A DNA stretch of 64,000 bases, from assembly GCF_017916325.1 (NCBI RefSeq), contig NC_090171.1, forward strand, positions 1,911,501 through 1,975,500, in the 5' to 3' direction. The notes under the pieces were generated by a model, which was not told where the DNA came from, did no database searches, and saw only the letters and a program-made list of their open reading frames with translations. The stretch is from Leishmania martiniquensis. Lineage: Eukaryota > Euglenozoa > Kinetoplastea > Trypanosomatida > Trypanosomatidae. The position numbers and the translations under genes are program-made. Position 1 is the stretch's first letter. Every line of letters starts with the position of its first letter. This document shows, in pieces, positions 9,480-20,232 of this stretch.

Positions 9480-12400
9480 CTAGACCCCGCCAAAAAGCTC
9501 CAGAATCTCCGCATCAGTGAGTGCGTCGACGCTGAAGAGCTTGTCTTGCGCGGGCGCCGCGGCTTCCGTCGCGGTCCGGTGCACCTCACCAACCGCCGGA
9601 GGAAGGGGCTGAGACGGCGCACACACACGATGAGCTTTTTCTTCTTCAGTCGCACCATGAACGACGTCGCCGGGCGGAGAGCCGGGGAACGAGGTATCCC
9701 ACGCCATGCAGGACTTGAGCACGGGGTAGAGGTCCTCGGCACGGTCCACCTTCATCTTGGTCTGACGCACGCGGCGCTCCATGCGAGCGACGTCGATGGT
9801 CGTGTCCGCTTTCCGAACGGTCACACTGGTCGTCACTGGCGTGGCACAGCCCCAGTGTACGGCGGGATCAGCAGGGGCGGCGGCACCGCCGATAGCGGTG
9901 GGCCAAACAAAAGAAGCACCCATAGCACTCCCATAAGCCTCAGCCTTCGCAGGCTTTCCAGAATAAAACTGTCTCTGCCGGCATACCAAGCATCCCTGGC
10001 ACGACCCCATCGCCTGCTCAGCGCAGGCCGTGTGAAACGTGTGCCCGCATATGTACACGGAAACTGACGAAGGTGCGCCGCCAGTAGCAGCCGCACTCCC
10101 CTCCTCTCCAGCCGCCATGCACGTCATCGGCTCACGGAGGCGGATATGGCAAACGGCACAGGAGTCCGACTGCGGCACGACGCCCGCGTTTAGCTGTCGA
10201 TGACGCTCACGCCCCAGCACCCTCACATCGCTCTCTGCCGCGCGCTCGCACAGACGATTTGCGCTGAGGTCGAAGCTGACGAAGTCGATCATATCCAAAA
10301 TAATTGGCTTGAAGGCGCGAAAGGTCTCCTTTTTGCTTTCCTGCAGGACCTTGTTCACCACGACAGAGGTGTCGAGGGAGCACAGCATCGATTGCAGAAT
10401 GCTGGAGGCGTACCGAGTGTAAACCGCGACAAGGGCATCAACGCACCGTCTCTGCCCGCTGCTAAGAGGTGTGGTCAGATTTGGCAAGTGCTGATGCGGC
10501 CCCGCAGGGGTTGCGCCAACGCGGGACGCCGCGGCTATGTGAGCTGCGACATCCAACTCCCTAGTCATACCAGTGGGGTCCCTGCTGGCGCATGAGCGAG
10601 ACGATGCCGCGGTGCTGTCGCCAGCGATGAGCCGGTCATCCTGCGCCGTCATCTCACACAAAAGCCGGCGCGGTATGGCAAAAACATCGAGGAGCCGAAA
10701 CCAGTAATCGGGTCGTGGGGAAGAGTCGCCGGCAACCCCTTCTGTAGCGCTAGCGGTTGGTGCCACACCATCGACGCGGTCTGCCTGATACTTGCTGCAC
10801 AGCTCCTCTCCGATCGCGACAAAGCGCCACAGCTCCCTCGCGGAATCCAAAGTGTTCAGTTCAAACGGCAGCGTCGCCGCGTCCTTTCCCAAGACTGAAC
10901 ACCTCTTGTGTCCGCGCGGTGCCGCGGCTTTACGTGCCTCAGCACCTCCAGTGGCTGTTGACCGCGTTGCAGATTCTTTACGGTCGTCGTCACCTTGCGC
11001 TTCATTCGTCGCTTTCGCGCCTGCGGTCAAGCGGGTCAACACCTCCTCGCGAACGTTGCCCAGCAGCCCGCGTACAGTCTGCAGCATCACCGTCATGGCA
11101 TCCTCAATCATCCTTGCCTTTTCCAGCAAGTACACCGAGGCATCGGCGATGTGGTGCTTGCGCACGGCGCGCAGCGCCAGCTGCACATTGTAGGTGACCC
11201 GACTGCCCTTTTCCTCCAGATAGACGTACACGCGCCTGGGCGCATGTGCGCAAAGTAGCTCGATGTATGTATTCTGCAAGTTCATGTCGTTTGCCACGGC
11301 CTGGTCCTCTTGGCTCACCAGTTCATCGAGGTAGTCCAGGAAGGCGGCGCTGGACCCGCGGAGCAGCGCAATCACCTCGCGTTGGTTCGAAGGCAGGTAG
11401 TCGAAGATAAACTGAGCCAAGGCCGTCGCGTCGATGCGAACGAGGACCTCCACTTGGCTCATGACGGCTTGCTGGAGAGCCCTGATGGCCGTGTCGGTTG
11501 GAGTCGTACCTGCGGCGGTCGCAGTTGGTGACAAGAGTGAGGATTCCGTACTGAGACGTGGAACATCGACGTCCTCGCCGCCATCACCCGTGTCAGACGC
11601 GGCTGATTCACCCATCCGGGACGTAGGGTCACTCGGGCTCGCTGCGCCAACGTGGTCGATATCGTCATCGAGCACGCTGCTTCTAACACGCTGACTGCGA
11701 CTCAGCTCTTGCTGGAGACGGTTCACTGCTTGCGCCCTCGCACTCTGCAAGCGCTGCATCTCGCCACGGAGCATGGTAAACACGTCGTGTTGTAGCTGCG
11801 CGTCCACGCGGTTGTGCGCAGGGTCTGTGTAGCACGCGATTGCCTCTGCGTACCGCTGTTCCTTGCAGAGGAGGGAAGCGAGGCAGCGTGCCATGCGAAG
11901 TCGCCTAAAGTCCGGCTCAAAGACGGCGAGACGGTGTGCCGGAGCCAAGTCGGTAGCCAGGACACGGAGCAGATGCTCCTGCAATCCGCGCCGCTCCTCG
12001 CCCGTCTCTGCACTCTGAAACACAAAGAGTGCGTCTTGGATGACCAGGTCAAGCCACACGTCGAAGCCCACGAGGGGCCGGTCTCGTTCATCGCTGACGA
12101 GCTCGTCGGTGTCCGTAGAGAGAAAAAGGTCGCTGAAGATGGCGGCGCCGGAGAGGAAGGTGTGAACAGCAATGTAGGGCGGAAAGGGGCGCTGTGCCAG
12201 CTCTGTCGCCTTCAGCGTCCGAAGGGCCGGCAGGTGCTTCAATGTTCCAGCGTCAACGCGGAAGAGATCGAGCGGTTCCTGCCGCTGGCCGCGCGCCGAC
12301 CGCAAATAGCTCTCCGTTGCGCAACGGGGCATAGTGCGGGAGCCACCGGTCAAGATAAAATATACGCTGGACACAAATTGGGTGCGGGAGAGGCCGTCAG

Positions 12401-15400
12401 CCGCGCCCCACGGACTCCACGGGCCTTCATCGGAGAGGGCAAAGAGGAGTACACGTATGGCGTGCTCTGGTTGTCGACGCAAGAAGCGTAGCAGGTTATG
12501 CTCTCCTGCACCAAGGGCACGGTCCCCCTCCTTCCTGTGTTTGTTGGAGTCAGTCCCCATAAGATACTCGAGAATCGCCTTCTTCGCAGGGCGCTGCTCG
12601 CCGATGGCCAGGTCGCCACCTGGCAGGAAGGTGCCCCCTTTCAATGTGTACTCGACGAAGTCCACAGCCACCGAGGCGGCGTTCGCGGAGTCGAACATAC
12701 GTGAAGGCGTCACAACGTCTGCCGCCAGCGTATTGGGGCCGCAAACACGTACGTGAAGGCCATCGTCGGCCTTCTCCTCCACCTCCAACGCGTACGCGAG
12801 AGCATCGGCGTAGCGTTGCTGCCGCAGAGACAAGATCGTTACAGTGAGCCGCACCAGGCCGTGCTCTTGCGCCAGCCGCAGTAGATGAGGAAGTCCTGTA
12901 TCGAGGCACATCAGGGCAAGCTCCACCCGGTCCCTGCCGCTCATCTTCCCCGCTGTATCGTCAACCGGCCCCGCGTCGAGGGCGTCGCCTCGAGCATCTT
13001 TTCCGTCGTGTGCTGCTCGCTGCCGCACCCCCAGCGCAACCTCGACCGCATACAGTTGATCATCATCCAGGAACAGGTGAATCAACCGCTCAATCAGCGG
13101 CTCGGGCATGTAGGTGATGATGCCGTGCCGCATGCACTGCTCCAAGGCGTACAGCAAGTGCGAGAGCAGCCCCCGCTGCTGAAGTGTGCGGGCGATGGGA
13201 CCGTAGAGCAAGTTCAAGCCGTCGACGGCATCACAATACGATGCCACCTGCCGCAGCAGGTCAAGAAGGAATGCGGTCCTGCCGCTTGATTCGCTGCTTT
13301 CGTCTGAGTCGTTTGGCCCTCCGCGAGTGCATTCCTCTATCGCCTCGGTCGTTGGCAGCAATGCGAGACGGCTTTCCAGGTACGCGATGAGGATGCGCTC
13401 CATGAACTGGTGCAGGTCGCGTCGGCAGCTCGCGGCGTTGCCGCTTAGGCCGACGGTGGAGAGCGCTACTTCTTCCGCGAATCCCTTTGCGAGGTCCAGT
13501 GCCTGTGCGTACTCGTGGCGCGCCAGCAAGGAAGACAGCCTTTCTCGCCACGAGCGCAGCGTGATGGCGTAGATGTGGTTCTTGCCCATCAGCACAGCGG
13601 TGGCGCGGTTCGACGCGAGGGTTCCGTGGTACTTGACGCCACATAGACGACTGGCGAAGCCCAGGTACTCCAAAGAGCTGAAGTGGTGCCGCTCCACCAT
13701 GATTGCGACCGAGGCGTCCATGAGGTGAGCGTTGTTGCTTTGGTCGCACAAGAGCATGCTGGACCCCGCCAGCGGAACCATCTGCACCAGCGGTGCCGAC
13801 ATCTGAAGCAGGGCAAGTCGCTCAAGTCCTACCAGCGTGGGCTCCACTGGTGCTGCACCTCTGGCGCCGCTCGTCATTGGTACGCGCAGATTCACCAAAA
13901 GCAGCTCCACTTCGGTGTTCCACGAGACGCACAGCAACAACCGCGGCGTCAATGTCTCGAGCTCGATCACGACGAAGCGAACAAGCTCGTTACCGACCGC
14001 CGTCGAGGGTGAGTGTGTGTGGCGCGCCACACAAGTGATGCTGCTCTGCAAGCCGGTCTCTAAACGGTAGAGCAGCATGGCGTCGTGGCTCACCGTGGCG
14101 ACGAAATGTTTGCCGGCGATGAAGGGCCACTTAGTCTGCGAGATACCTTCTGCTGCCGCCACGGACGGCGGCAGCGTTGGTGGCGCACATAGCCACGGAA
14201 CGCCGGCGTCTGCGTCGTTTTCCACGCCGCTGCTAGGCAGCAGGCGCTCCTTGACGCCTGCTAGATGCGTCATGTAGAAGCTGCTGGGACACGGCAGTGT
14301 GTCCATGTCGGTAACTGGCGTGCTCGCTGACGCGGAGACAACGGAGGTGGCGCGCAGCAGGTGCGTTGCCATGACCTTCCAGAACTGGAGGAATTTCACG
14401 GCACCGTTGCTCTCCAGCACAAGGATGCGTGCCGCATCATGATGCAGATGCACCACACGCAGCAGTGGCAGCCTGACCTCATCGGACACGACTCGCAGCG
14501 GGGAGAGCGTGTGCAGGGACCAGAGAACAAACGTGCCTCTTGCGTGACCGGTAGCTGCTGTTCTCCCTTCACCCGCCTCATCGCCCCCACTGCGGGCCGC
14601 TGTGGACGTGCAGAGCGACAGGGATACGACGGCGCCACGCGCATTGACCACACTTGTCTCAACGGAGCCACATATGCCCAGTAAGGCCCATCGGTCATCA
14701 AAGAGGACCACGACGCCGAGTGTTGTCCCTATGGCACAGCTGACAGACTGCGACGCGGTGTATGCCACTGTTGATGTGGCCTCTGCGTACGGTGGCGCAG
14801 TGGTACTCGTGTCGAATGCTTCGGCAAGGGCCACACACGTCGGCTCCCCGACCGTTTTGCGCAGGTCCGCCAGCTTGCGGCGAAGTGCAATATGCTCGTG
14901 AACATGCAGCACCAGCTCGCCGCGTTGAGTCTCGCCCAGCACGGTTGATGAGGCCAAACACTTGGCCTGCTCCAGAACCACGTCCACCGCGTCCATCTCG
15001 TCATCGCTGACATGAAAGCTGTCAGCGGCGGGTGCCGCCTCCCCAGTAGCCAGCGCATACGACGTTTCGCCGAGGAGATCCCCACTTACGCTAGACTGCT
15101 GGCCATCCACGGCGGCGAGAATAGCGTCGAGTATGTCCTGCTCCTCTTTTAGTGCAGCCATGGTGGATGCCTCCGAAAGGGAGGCGGCGCCCCTGCGCTT
15201 TGACGAGCTGGCGCCTTTGCCAGCGTGAGGGCGGCGATGTAATGATGTCGCAGTGGAACACGTCGAGGCGAGCTTTTCGGGCGACACCTTCGGCGAGGGA
15301 GACGCGGCGTCACCATTCAGACTGGCTGCTGCTGCTGCTGGGGCCCGTGTGCCTGTTTCACTGCTACGCAAAGAGCGTGCAGCCTCCCCAAGCTCTTGTT

Positions 15401-15827
15401 CCACGCCGTTGGCCTTCTGCTCCTCCCGAGCAGCAGTGGAGATGAACGGCGCGATGCCCGTGGTGATGTTGAGCAGCTCCTGCAGCAGCAGCGCCTCCTC
15501 ATCTGCTTCCAGGGTGTACCGACCGCCGAAATGCGGGATGGGCTCGGATGATGACAGATTTGCGAGTGGTGCGTCACTGATGTGGCCTGAGGTCTGCGTA
15601 TACATCGGCGGTAGCGAAAATTCGCCGAGTGGAGGTAAATGCCGCAGTGCATCCTCGACAATAGATTGTTCATCTTGCGCGCCGGCACCTTTTCTCTCCA
15701 CAGAGCCGTGGTTTTGATGCTGTGCTTCGAAGGCAGTGCTACACGTCGTTGTGCAGGCGGAAGCGAGGCCATCCCTGTGATCTGGGCTCAGCCCTCGATG
15801 AACCCCTCCGTTTCCCGAGACGCTCAT
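9480..15827 (-). CDS. VPS8: VPS8, CORVET endosomal tethering subunit with C-terminal RING
   Basis: A 2115-residue protein. The N-terminal 230 residues are low complexity; a beta-propeller-like region follows to about 745. Next comes the hallmark VPS8 junction R-S-W-R-E-R-L-S-S-L-L-A-R with A-L-D-L-A-K-G-F (about 755-785), then an alpha-solenoid to about 1600 including a Y-L-L-E-K-A-R-M-I-E-D-A block. A RING-type zinc domain lies at about 1889-1950 (C-A-V-C ... C-G-H-T-F-H ... C-L-V-C). VPS8 is the Rab5-binding subunit of CORVET, acting in early endosome tethering and fusion. It is about half as long again as the human protein, through several Ser/Ala-rich insertions. The start ATG 15827 follows an AG at 15842-15843; the upstream open frame is UTR. 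The final residues E-I-L-E-L-F-G-G-V are compact. Confidence 0.9.
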   Translation of the reverse strand: MSVSGNGGVHRGLSPDHRDGLASACTTTCSTAFEAQHQNHGSVERKGAGAQDEQSIVEDALRHLPPLGEFSLPPMYTQTSGHISDAPLANLSSSEPIPHFGGRYTLEADEEALLLQELLNITTGIAPFISTAAREEQKANGVEQELGEAARSLRSSETGTRAPAAAAASLNGDAASPSPKVSPEKLASTCSTATSLHRRPHAGKGASSSKRRGAASLSEASTMAALKEEQDILDAILAAVDGQQSSVSGDLLGETSYALATGEAAPAADSFHVSDDEMDAVDVVLEQAKCLASSTVLGETQRGELVLHVHEHIALRRKLADLRKTVGEPTCVALAEAFDTSTTAPPYAEATSTVAYTASQSVSCAIGTTLGVVVLFDDRWALLGICGSVETSVVNARGAVVSLSLCTSTAARSGGDEAGEGRTAATGHARGTFVLWSLHTLSPLRVVSDEVRLPLLRVVHLHHDAARILVLESNGAVKFLQFWKVMATHLLRATSVVSASASTPVTDMDTLPCPSSFYMTHLAGVKERLLPSSGVENDADAGVPWLCAPPTLPPSVAAAEGISQTKWPFIAGKHFVATVSHDAMLLYRLETGLQSSITCVARHTHSPSTAVGNELVRFVVIELETLTPRLLLCVSWNTEVELLLVNLRVPMTSGARGAAPVEPTLVGLERLALLQMSAPLVQMVPLAGSSMLLCDQSNNAHLMDASVAIMVERHHFSSLEYLGFASRLCGVKYHGTLASNRATAVLMGKNHIYAITLRSWRERLSSLLARHEYAQALDLAKGFAEEVALSTVGLSGNAASCRRDLHQFMERILIAYLESRLALLPTTEAIEECTRGGPNDSDESSESSGRTAFLLDLLRQVASYCDAVDGLNLLYGPIARTLQQRGLLSHLLYALEQCMRHGIITYMPEPLIERLIHLFLDDDQLYAVEVALGVRQRAAHDGKDARGDALDAGPVDDTAGKMSGRDRVELALMCLDTGLPHLLRLAQEHGLVRLTVTILSLRQQRYADALAYALEVEEKADDGLHVRVCGPNTLAADVVTPSRMFDSANAASVAVDFVEYTLKGGTFLPGGDLAIGEQRPAKKAILEYLMGTDSNKHRKEGDRALGAGEHNLLRFLRRQPEHAIRVLLFALSDEGPWSPWGAADGLSRTQFVSSVYFILTGGSRTMPRCATESYLRSARGQRQEPLDLFRVDAGTLKHLPALRTLKATELAQRPFPPYIAVHTFLSGAAIFSDLFLSTDTDELVSDERDRPLVGFDVWLDLVIQDALFVFQSAETGEERRGLQEHLLRVLATDLAPAHRLAVFEPDFRRLRMARCLASLLCKEQRYAEAIACYTDPAHNRVDAQLQHDVFTMLRGEMQRLQSARAQAVNRLQQELSRSQRVRSSVLDDDIDHVGAASPSDPTSRMGESAASDTGDGGEDVDVPRLSTESSLLSPTATAAGTTPTDTAIRALQQAVMSQVEVLVRIDATALAQFIFDYLPSNQREVIALLRGSSAAFLDYLDELVSQEDQAVANDMNLQNTYIELLCAHAPRRVYVYLEEKGSRVTYNVQLALRAVRKHHIADASVYLLEKARMIEDAMTVMLQTVRGLLGNVREEVLTRLTAGAKATNEAQGDDDRKESATRSTATGGAEARKAAAPRGHKRCSVLGKDAATLPFELNTLDSARELWRFVAIGEELCSKYQADRVDGVAPTASATEGVAGDSSPRPDYWFRLLDVFAIPRRLLCEMTAQDDRLIAGDSTAASSRSCASRDPTGMTRELDVAAHIAAASRVGATPAGPHQHLPNLTTPLSSGQRRCVDALVAVYTRYASSILQSMLCSLDTSVVVNKVLQESKKETFRAFKPIILDMIDFVSFDLSANRLCERAAESDVRVLGRERHRQLNAGVVPQSDSCAVCHIRLREPMTCMAAGEEGSAAATGGAPSSVSVYICGHTFHTACAEQAMGSCQGCLVCRQRQFYSGKPAKAEAYGSAMGASFVWPTAIGGAAAPADPAVHWGCATPVTTSVTVRKADTTIDVARMERRVRQTKMKVDRAEDLYPVLKSCMAWDTSFPGSPPGDVVHGATEEEKAHRVCAPSQPLPPAVGEVHRTATEAAAPAQDKLFSVDALTDAEILELFGGV

Positions 15828-17478
15828 TCGAGAAAAAAACGCTGGCAAGGCGGACGTGCGCGAAGCGCAAAAGTTGCAGCAAACGGTAATAAAAAGGAAA
15901 AGAAGAGGCAATCGGAAGAAAACCGTAGCGCTACGTTTATGACATGAAGCGGGGGAAAAGGGCGGGGAGGAAAGAAGCGGCGCCAGAGAACGGGATGCGC
16001 AGCTTCGCGATATGGAGGAGGTAGGAGACACGGCACAGTAGAGGCGCCACGATTCCCGGAACCTCCTGCGCTGCCCGGTGTCACGACCCTCACCTGACGT
16101 GCGCACGCTGCGATGCAGAATGCCTCTCAGCGAAGTAGCGTCACGAAGTCGTGCCGCTATTCCGGAAGCGCGCTGGAGATTCGCGCGGGCGAACGTTTGA
16201 ATGTGGCCAAGTGTGTGAAGGGGGAAAGAGGGAGGGTGGTTATACGTTAAGCGTACCTCTCCTGTGAACCGGAGAGCGAAGGCTCTGTAATGAAGAAAAA
16301 GCGGCAGAGTGGTGGAAAGATGGGTTGTGCGTTCAAGTAAAGGACGACAGAAAGCCACGACTGAGGCGATCGACAAGTTGCAGATCCGAAGCTCCCTCGT
16401 AACGCGCGTCGCGATTCATTGGCTGTGACATATCAGCCCCCTTTTCTCTCTTCGGGGGGGTCCTCGTCAGGTCCAATGAGCACAAGTTTGCGCGACCGGG
16501 ACTCTCCCACTCAGAACCTCTGAAAGAGAAGAGCCAGCGCGCATCAATTCCTGCCATCACACCCTCCAGCACAAACGCACAAGGTTCAGAAGGCGACAAG
16601 TGAAAGGGCAAACACACATGACGCAACGGAGGGGATGCGGCTGCCAATGGGAGGAGTTCTCTATCATTTTTTAAATGTGTCTCTGCGTTCTTCACAATCA
16701 AAGAAAAAGGCACAGCAATACTCACGTGTACATCGCAAAGGTGAAGGAAAGAACGAAGCGGAGACGGCTTCGGGTGGGAGGGGCGGCGGGGGAACAGTCA
16801 ACAGAGACACGCAAAGCGAAGCGCTAAGAGGAGGGGGGCAAATCGCGTGACAAAACACCTCAAAGGAGGGGGGAGGATGGGATGAGGTCGTGATAGAAAT
16901 ATGACACGCTCAGACGCCCACACATACACGCAGACGAGCACACGGATCGGTTCAGGGAAAGAGTGAAGGTGGCGCTGTAGTGCTTCAGTCCCATCCCCCG
17001 TTGGACATGTACATGCAAAAAGGGCAAAATGCAGCTCTTTGTGAGAAAAAAAGGGTGACAAGAGATGAAGGTCGGGCGCAAGGCAACAGGGCCGCGCTAC
17101 ATTGACAATCAGCGGCAGGGCGGCATAGCAAGCGCGCGACGTCTCGGCGTGAGAAGGCATCTTGAACCATCTCAGCAGAGGCAAATAAAGGGAGCCCCGA
17201 CGAGATATGAGGGAGTGAGAGGAAGGAGCTGAGAAATTCAGTGCAACACGTAAGACTCCAGCAGCAGTTGTGCACCCCCGGCACAGCGCATTTCTTGACC
17301 AGTCCGTGCCATAGATGCGCTGGTCACGCAGGTGGCTTCATCTGAATAGCATACCATATGGGAGGGGAGGGGAAGGGGCCATCAGTAGGACAGGACTAAA
17401 CGAGTGCTAACAAGTGAGGAAAAAACGGCCGCTAATGCACTCGCGCACCGCCTTCTTCACTATCGGTGCATCTCGCTG
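15828..17478. other. Intergenic region VPS8 / TPH-like gene
   Basis: No gene seen. The plus strand is purine-rich over long stretches (15830-16000, 16690-16960), so the transcribed minus strand is pyrimidine-rich, as expected for splice and polyadenylation signals. Contains the VPS8 acceptor (AG at 15842-15843) and the 3' flank of the TPH-like gene. Confidence 0.65.
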
Positions 17479-18561
17479 CTAGATACCAGGCTCGTCAAGG
17501 TGCGTCATGCGAAAGTTTTGCTTTGCCGTGATCTGATCCATGAGGTCCTTGCGGTATTGCTGGCGGCGTTCCGCGTCTCGAAGCCGCTCTTCCTGAAGAA
17601 TGAGGCGATAGGATTGGGCCGCCAACTCGTTGCGTTGACGCGTCAACTCCTCGGGCTCGTCGTAGTTGTGCGTACGGCGGAATTCCTTATCGCGGGCAAC
17701 GGCATCCTCGAAGTCCTGGCGAAACTGCTCCTTCTTGCGCTGCGCCGCCTCCTGCTCCTCCTTCGTGAGGCGGCGGTTGTACTCCTCCAGCGCGGCCTCC
17801 TCCTCGTGCCGCTTTGCATCGGACACCTGCTTACTCTTCATGGCCTCCTTGTGGTACTGCTCATTCTGCAGCTGGAGCATACGGGTGGCATTCGCCCGCC
17901 GCCGCTCCTCCATCTCCTGACGATGGAGGCTGTTCTCGTTTACGAGCCGCTCCAGCTGACGCTCACGCGCGTCTTTCTCCTGCTGCTGCGCTTTCCTGGC
18001 CGCCAGCTCGCGCTTGTTCGACTGCTTCAGGCGCTCCATGTACTGACGCTCCTCCTCCATTGCCTTGGCATGCAGCTTGGCCACCATGCGGTCCTGCTCG
18101 GCGTTCAGCTTGCGCAGATCCTCCATCTGGCGCGATTCCTCGTCGTGCATCTGCTTCAACGTCGCCTCGCGCAGAGCCAGCTCGTGCCTCGCCTCCTTCT
18201 CGTACAGGCGATGGTACTCACGCTTCTTTGCGGCCTCCTCCTCCTTCTCCAGCTTGTAGATGTTCTCCATCGGCTGTCTCTTCCCCGAGGCGCGCATGGA
18301 GCGCGAACCGCCTCCAGGGAGCGGGCGGCCGGAGGCCGTGTCGGCGGCTTTGAAGCTGTCAGCCGTCTTCTTGAGCGACTGCGTCCACTCGGCCTGCTTT
18401 GCACGCTTCTCCTTTAGACGGGCCGTTGCGATACGCAGGTCTTCCTCGTCCAGCTGCTGTCGCGTTGGGGCGTACTGCGACACACGGAGGCGGTTCAACT
18501 CGACGAGGTAGTTGCGGCGCGTCATGCCAGCTGCGCCAGACTCGACAGGAGGGAGAGGCAT
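17479..18561 (-). CDS. Coiled-coil protein, trichohyalin-plectin-homology (TPH) like
   Basis: A 360-residue, highly charged protein, rich in Glu, Arg, Lys and Gln, predicted to be one long alpha-helix/coiled coil from about residue 95 to the end. The pattern of R-x-x-x-L-x-x-Q-I units near the C-terminus (Y-R-K-D-L-M-D-Q-I) resembles TPH-domain proteins of cilia such as MNS1 and CFAP53. A flagellar microtubule-associated role is therefore plausible but inferred. The N-terminus (1-85) is not coiled coil, with a conserved-looking N-Y-L-V-E-L-N-R-L-R segment. The ATG at 18561 is used; the frame upstream has only a TTG start. The splice acceptor may be the TTCAG a few bases before the ATG or another CAG about 55 bases upstream. 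Confidence 0.8.
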   Translation of the reverse strand: MPLPPVESGAAGMTRRNYLVELNRLRVSQYAPTRQQLDEEDLRIATARLKEKRAKQAEWTQSLKKTADSFKAADTASGRPLPGGGSRSMRASGKRQPMENIYKLEKEEEAAKKREYHRLYEKEARHELALREATLKQMHDEESRQMEDLRKLNAEQDRMVAKLHAKAMEEERQYMERLKQSNKRELAARKAQQQEKDARERQLERLVNENSLHRQEMEERRRANATRMLQLQNEQYHKEAMKSKQVSDAKRHEEEAALEEYNRRLTKEEQEAAQRKKEQFRQDFEDAVARDKEFRRTHNYDEPEELTRQRNELAAQSYRLILQEERLRDAERRQQYRKDLMDQITAKQNFRMTHLDEPGI

Positions 18562-20232
18562 GCTTTCTGAAGAGACGTGTGATGGACGTGGGTGTTTGTG
18601 TGAATGGGTGCCGCCGAGGAGGGGTTCCTGGAGCAAGAGCAGAGGATAGAGGGAGCACTACCTGGGAGATGGCAGGTGTCCGAAGAAGCGCAATGCTTAC
18701 TCACAATACGTGCTGAGATGCGCGTATCGCGTTCCACCAGTGCATGCACGCATGCAAGGAGATGGATGAAGATGGAGAGAAGGGAGAGGGGGGGGTGGCG
18801 GAGCTGCGGAGCTCAAGAGGAGAAACATCGTCAGGGAAACATGCCGACAGGATACGGGAGACTGCGCGTCTGCTTGGAGCAATGCAGACCGCATAAGGTA
18901 GCCACGCCGAAGAAGTGCTTAGGCTCCTTGCACCCGCAAAGACGCTAGCATGGCAAGCGCTTCCACTTGCGCCGTGCAACGCACGAATGTGCCGCAACCT
19001 CTTGAACCCCTTCCCCGCCCCACTACGCACCCCAACTGAGGGCAAAAGGGGTGCCGCCCAATGGTCCACACGGTGTCGACATCGCCTACAGCGACACCTG
19101 AGGAGAAAGCTTATCCTGTTGGTGTGAACGCGTATAGCACTGGAATAGGTGGCGACTTGCCCGAGCGGAAGCATGTGCTGCCGATCTCGTGGAAGAGGTG
19201 AATGTTGCCGATCGAGCAATTTGTTGCCGGGGGCGATTCCGAATTGAGAGATCCGGCCTGACCGCAGTGCCTCCAAGCTTCTCATGAAAGCTTCACAAAT
19301 GCGTGACAGCACAAGCGACTTTCCGCGCGTGCGGCCAAGTATCGTAGCACCATGCGACGGATCCAGGGCGTCCGAGGCAGCCTTTCTCAGCCTCGTTTGC
19401 TTCAATCACTTACGCGTTCGCCATAGTCGGCTCCACACTCATCGCAGCGCGAAGCTGCTTTACAGTGCGCCTGTACGCTTGTTTGGCTGCAGGATCGAAA
19501 CGGCCTGCAGTGAATCAGAAAGGCTTGAAACACAAGACTATGCAGGTCTCACTTGTCGTGTCCATCTACAAAGCGACTCGCGTATCGATACCAAGCATCG
19601 ATGTGTGTGTATGTGTAGGTCTCTGCGACTTGGAATGAAGTGCGCATCGGGGCCGCCACGCTGCTGTTCGAAGTAGTCGCAGAGTCTCACCGCGTCGCAG
19701 AGGAGCCCATCCAGCACCCGACGTGTAGTGGGGTTCCAAGGCGCAACTTGAGCAGCTGCAACGTGTGCGCGCGGCGCGATGCGCCAACCGAGTCTCACGC
19801 TTCATGTCAGTTGACCGAGAGCCTTAGCCGTCCAAGTGCCGCGGCATTGCTATGCCTGCGGGGACAAAGCCCTCTTGTACTGCACGAATAGGTCAGCGTT
19901 GTGAGGCTCCACAGCTGCTCTCGCATATGGACCTGGAGTCGTCGACGGAGACGTCGCGTGAGCCCGGCCGCTGAAGTAGCCCACACAGCAGGTTGCTGCC
20001 GCGGCGCTGTGGAAAGCAGGAGAGTGGCGTGCTGTAACGCGATTTTTAGCATCCCCACCACCACCACACATACACAGAAACAAAATCCTATGGGAGCCTC
20101 AAAAAAAAAAGCACCGGCGTGCTACAGCAGTCTCCCTGACCATACGGGCTGCTTGTCTGCAGGGCAGCGTTTGAAGAGGTGTGCATCGACGCTACACCAT
20201 GCTCGCAGCCGGCCAGCGCGCATCCGCGTGGA
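18562..20232. other. Intergenic region TPH-like / CH-domain gene
   Basis: No gene seen. About 19240-20045 is less biased in strand composition than the rest and contains a stretch (19949-20044) that seems related to 26241-26345, so it may hold an old dispersed repeat. A homopolymer A run lies at 20101-20110. Confidence 0.55.
19949..20044 (+). repeat. Possible degenerate dispersed repeat, copy E
   Basis: Shares with 26241-26345 the segments CCCGGCC, CCCACAC and TGGAAAGCAGGA in the same order and orientation, with indels between them. By-eye similarity only; likely a remnant of a SIDER-type element. Confidence 0.3.

Noticed and set aside
15828..16376. N-terminal extension of VPS8 by 183 residues
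   Set aside because: Read-through of the pyrimidine-rich 5' flank; an acceptor AG at 15842-15843 lies directly before ATG 15827.
17404..18417. Plus-strand 337-codon Leu-rich open frame
   Set aside because: Antisense shadow of the coiled-coil gene 17479-18561: Glu/Gln/Lys codons read as Leu/Phe/Cys codons on the other strand. The minus-strand protein is far more plausible.
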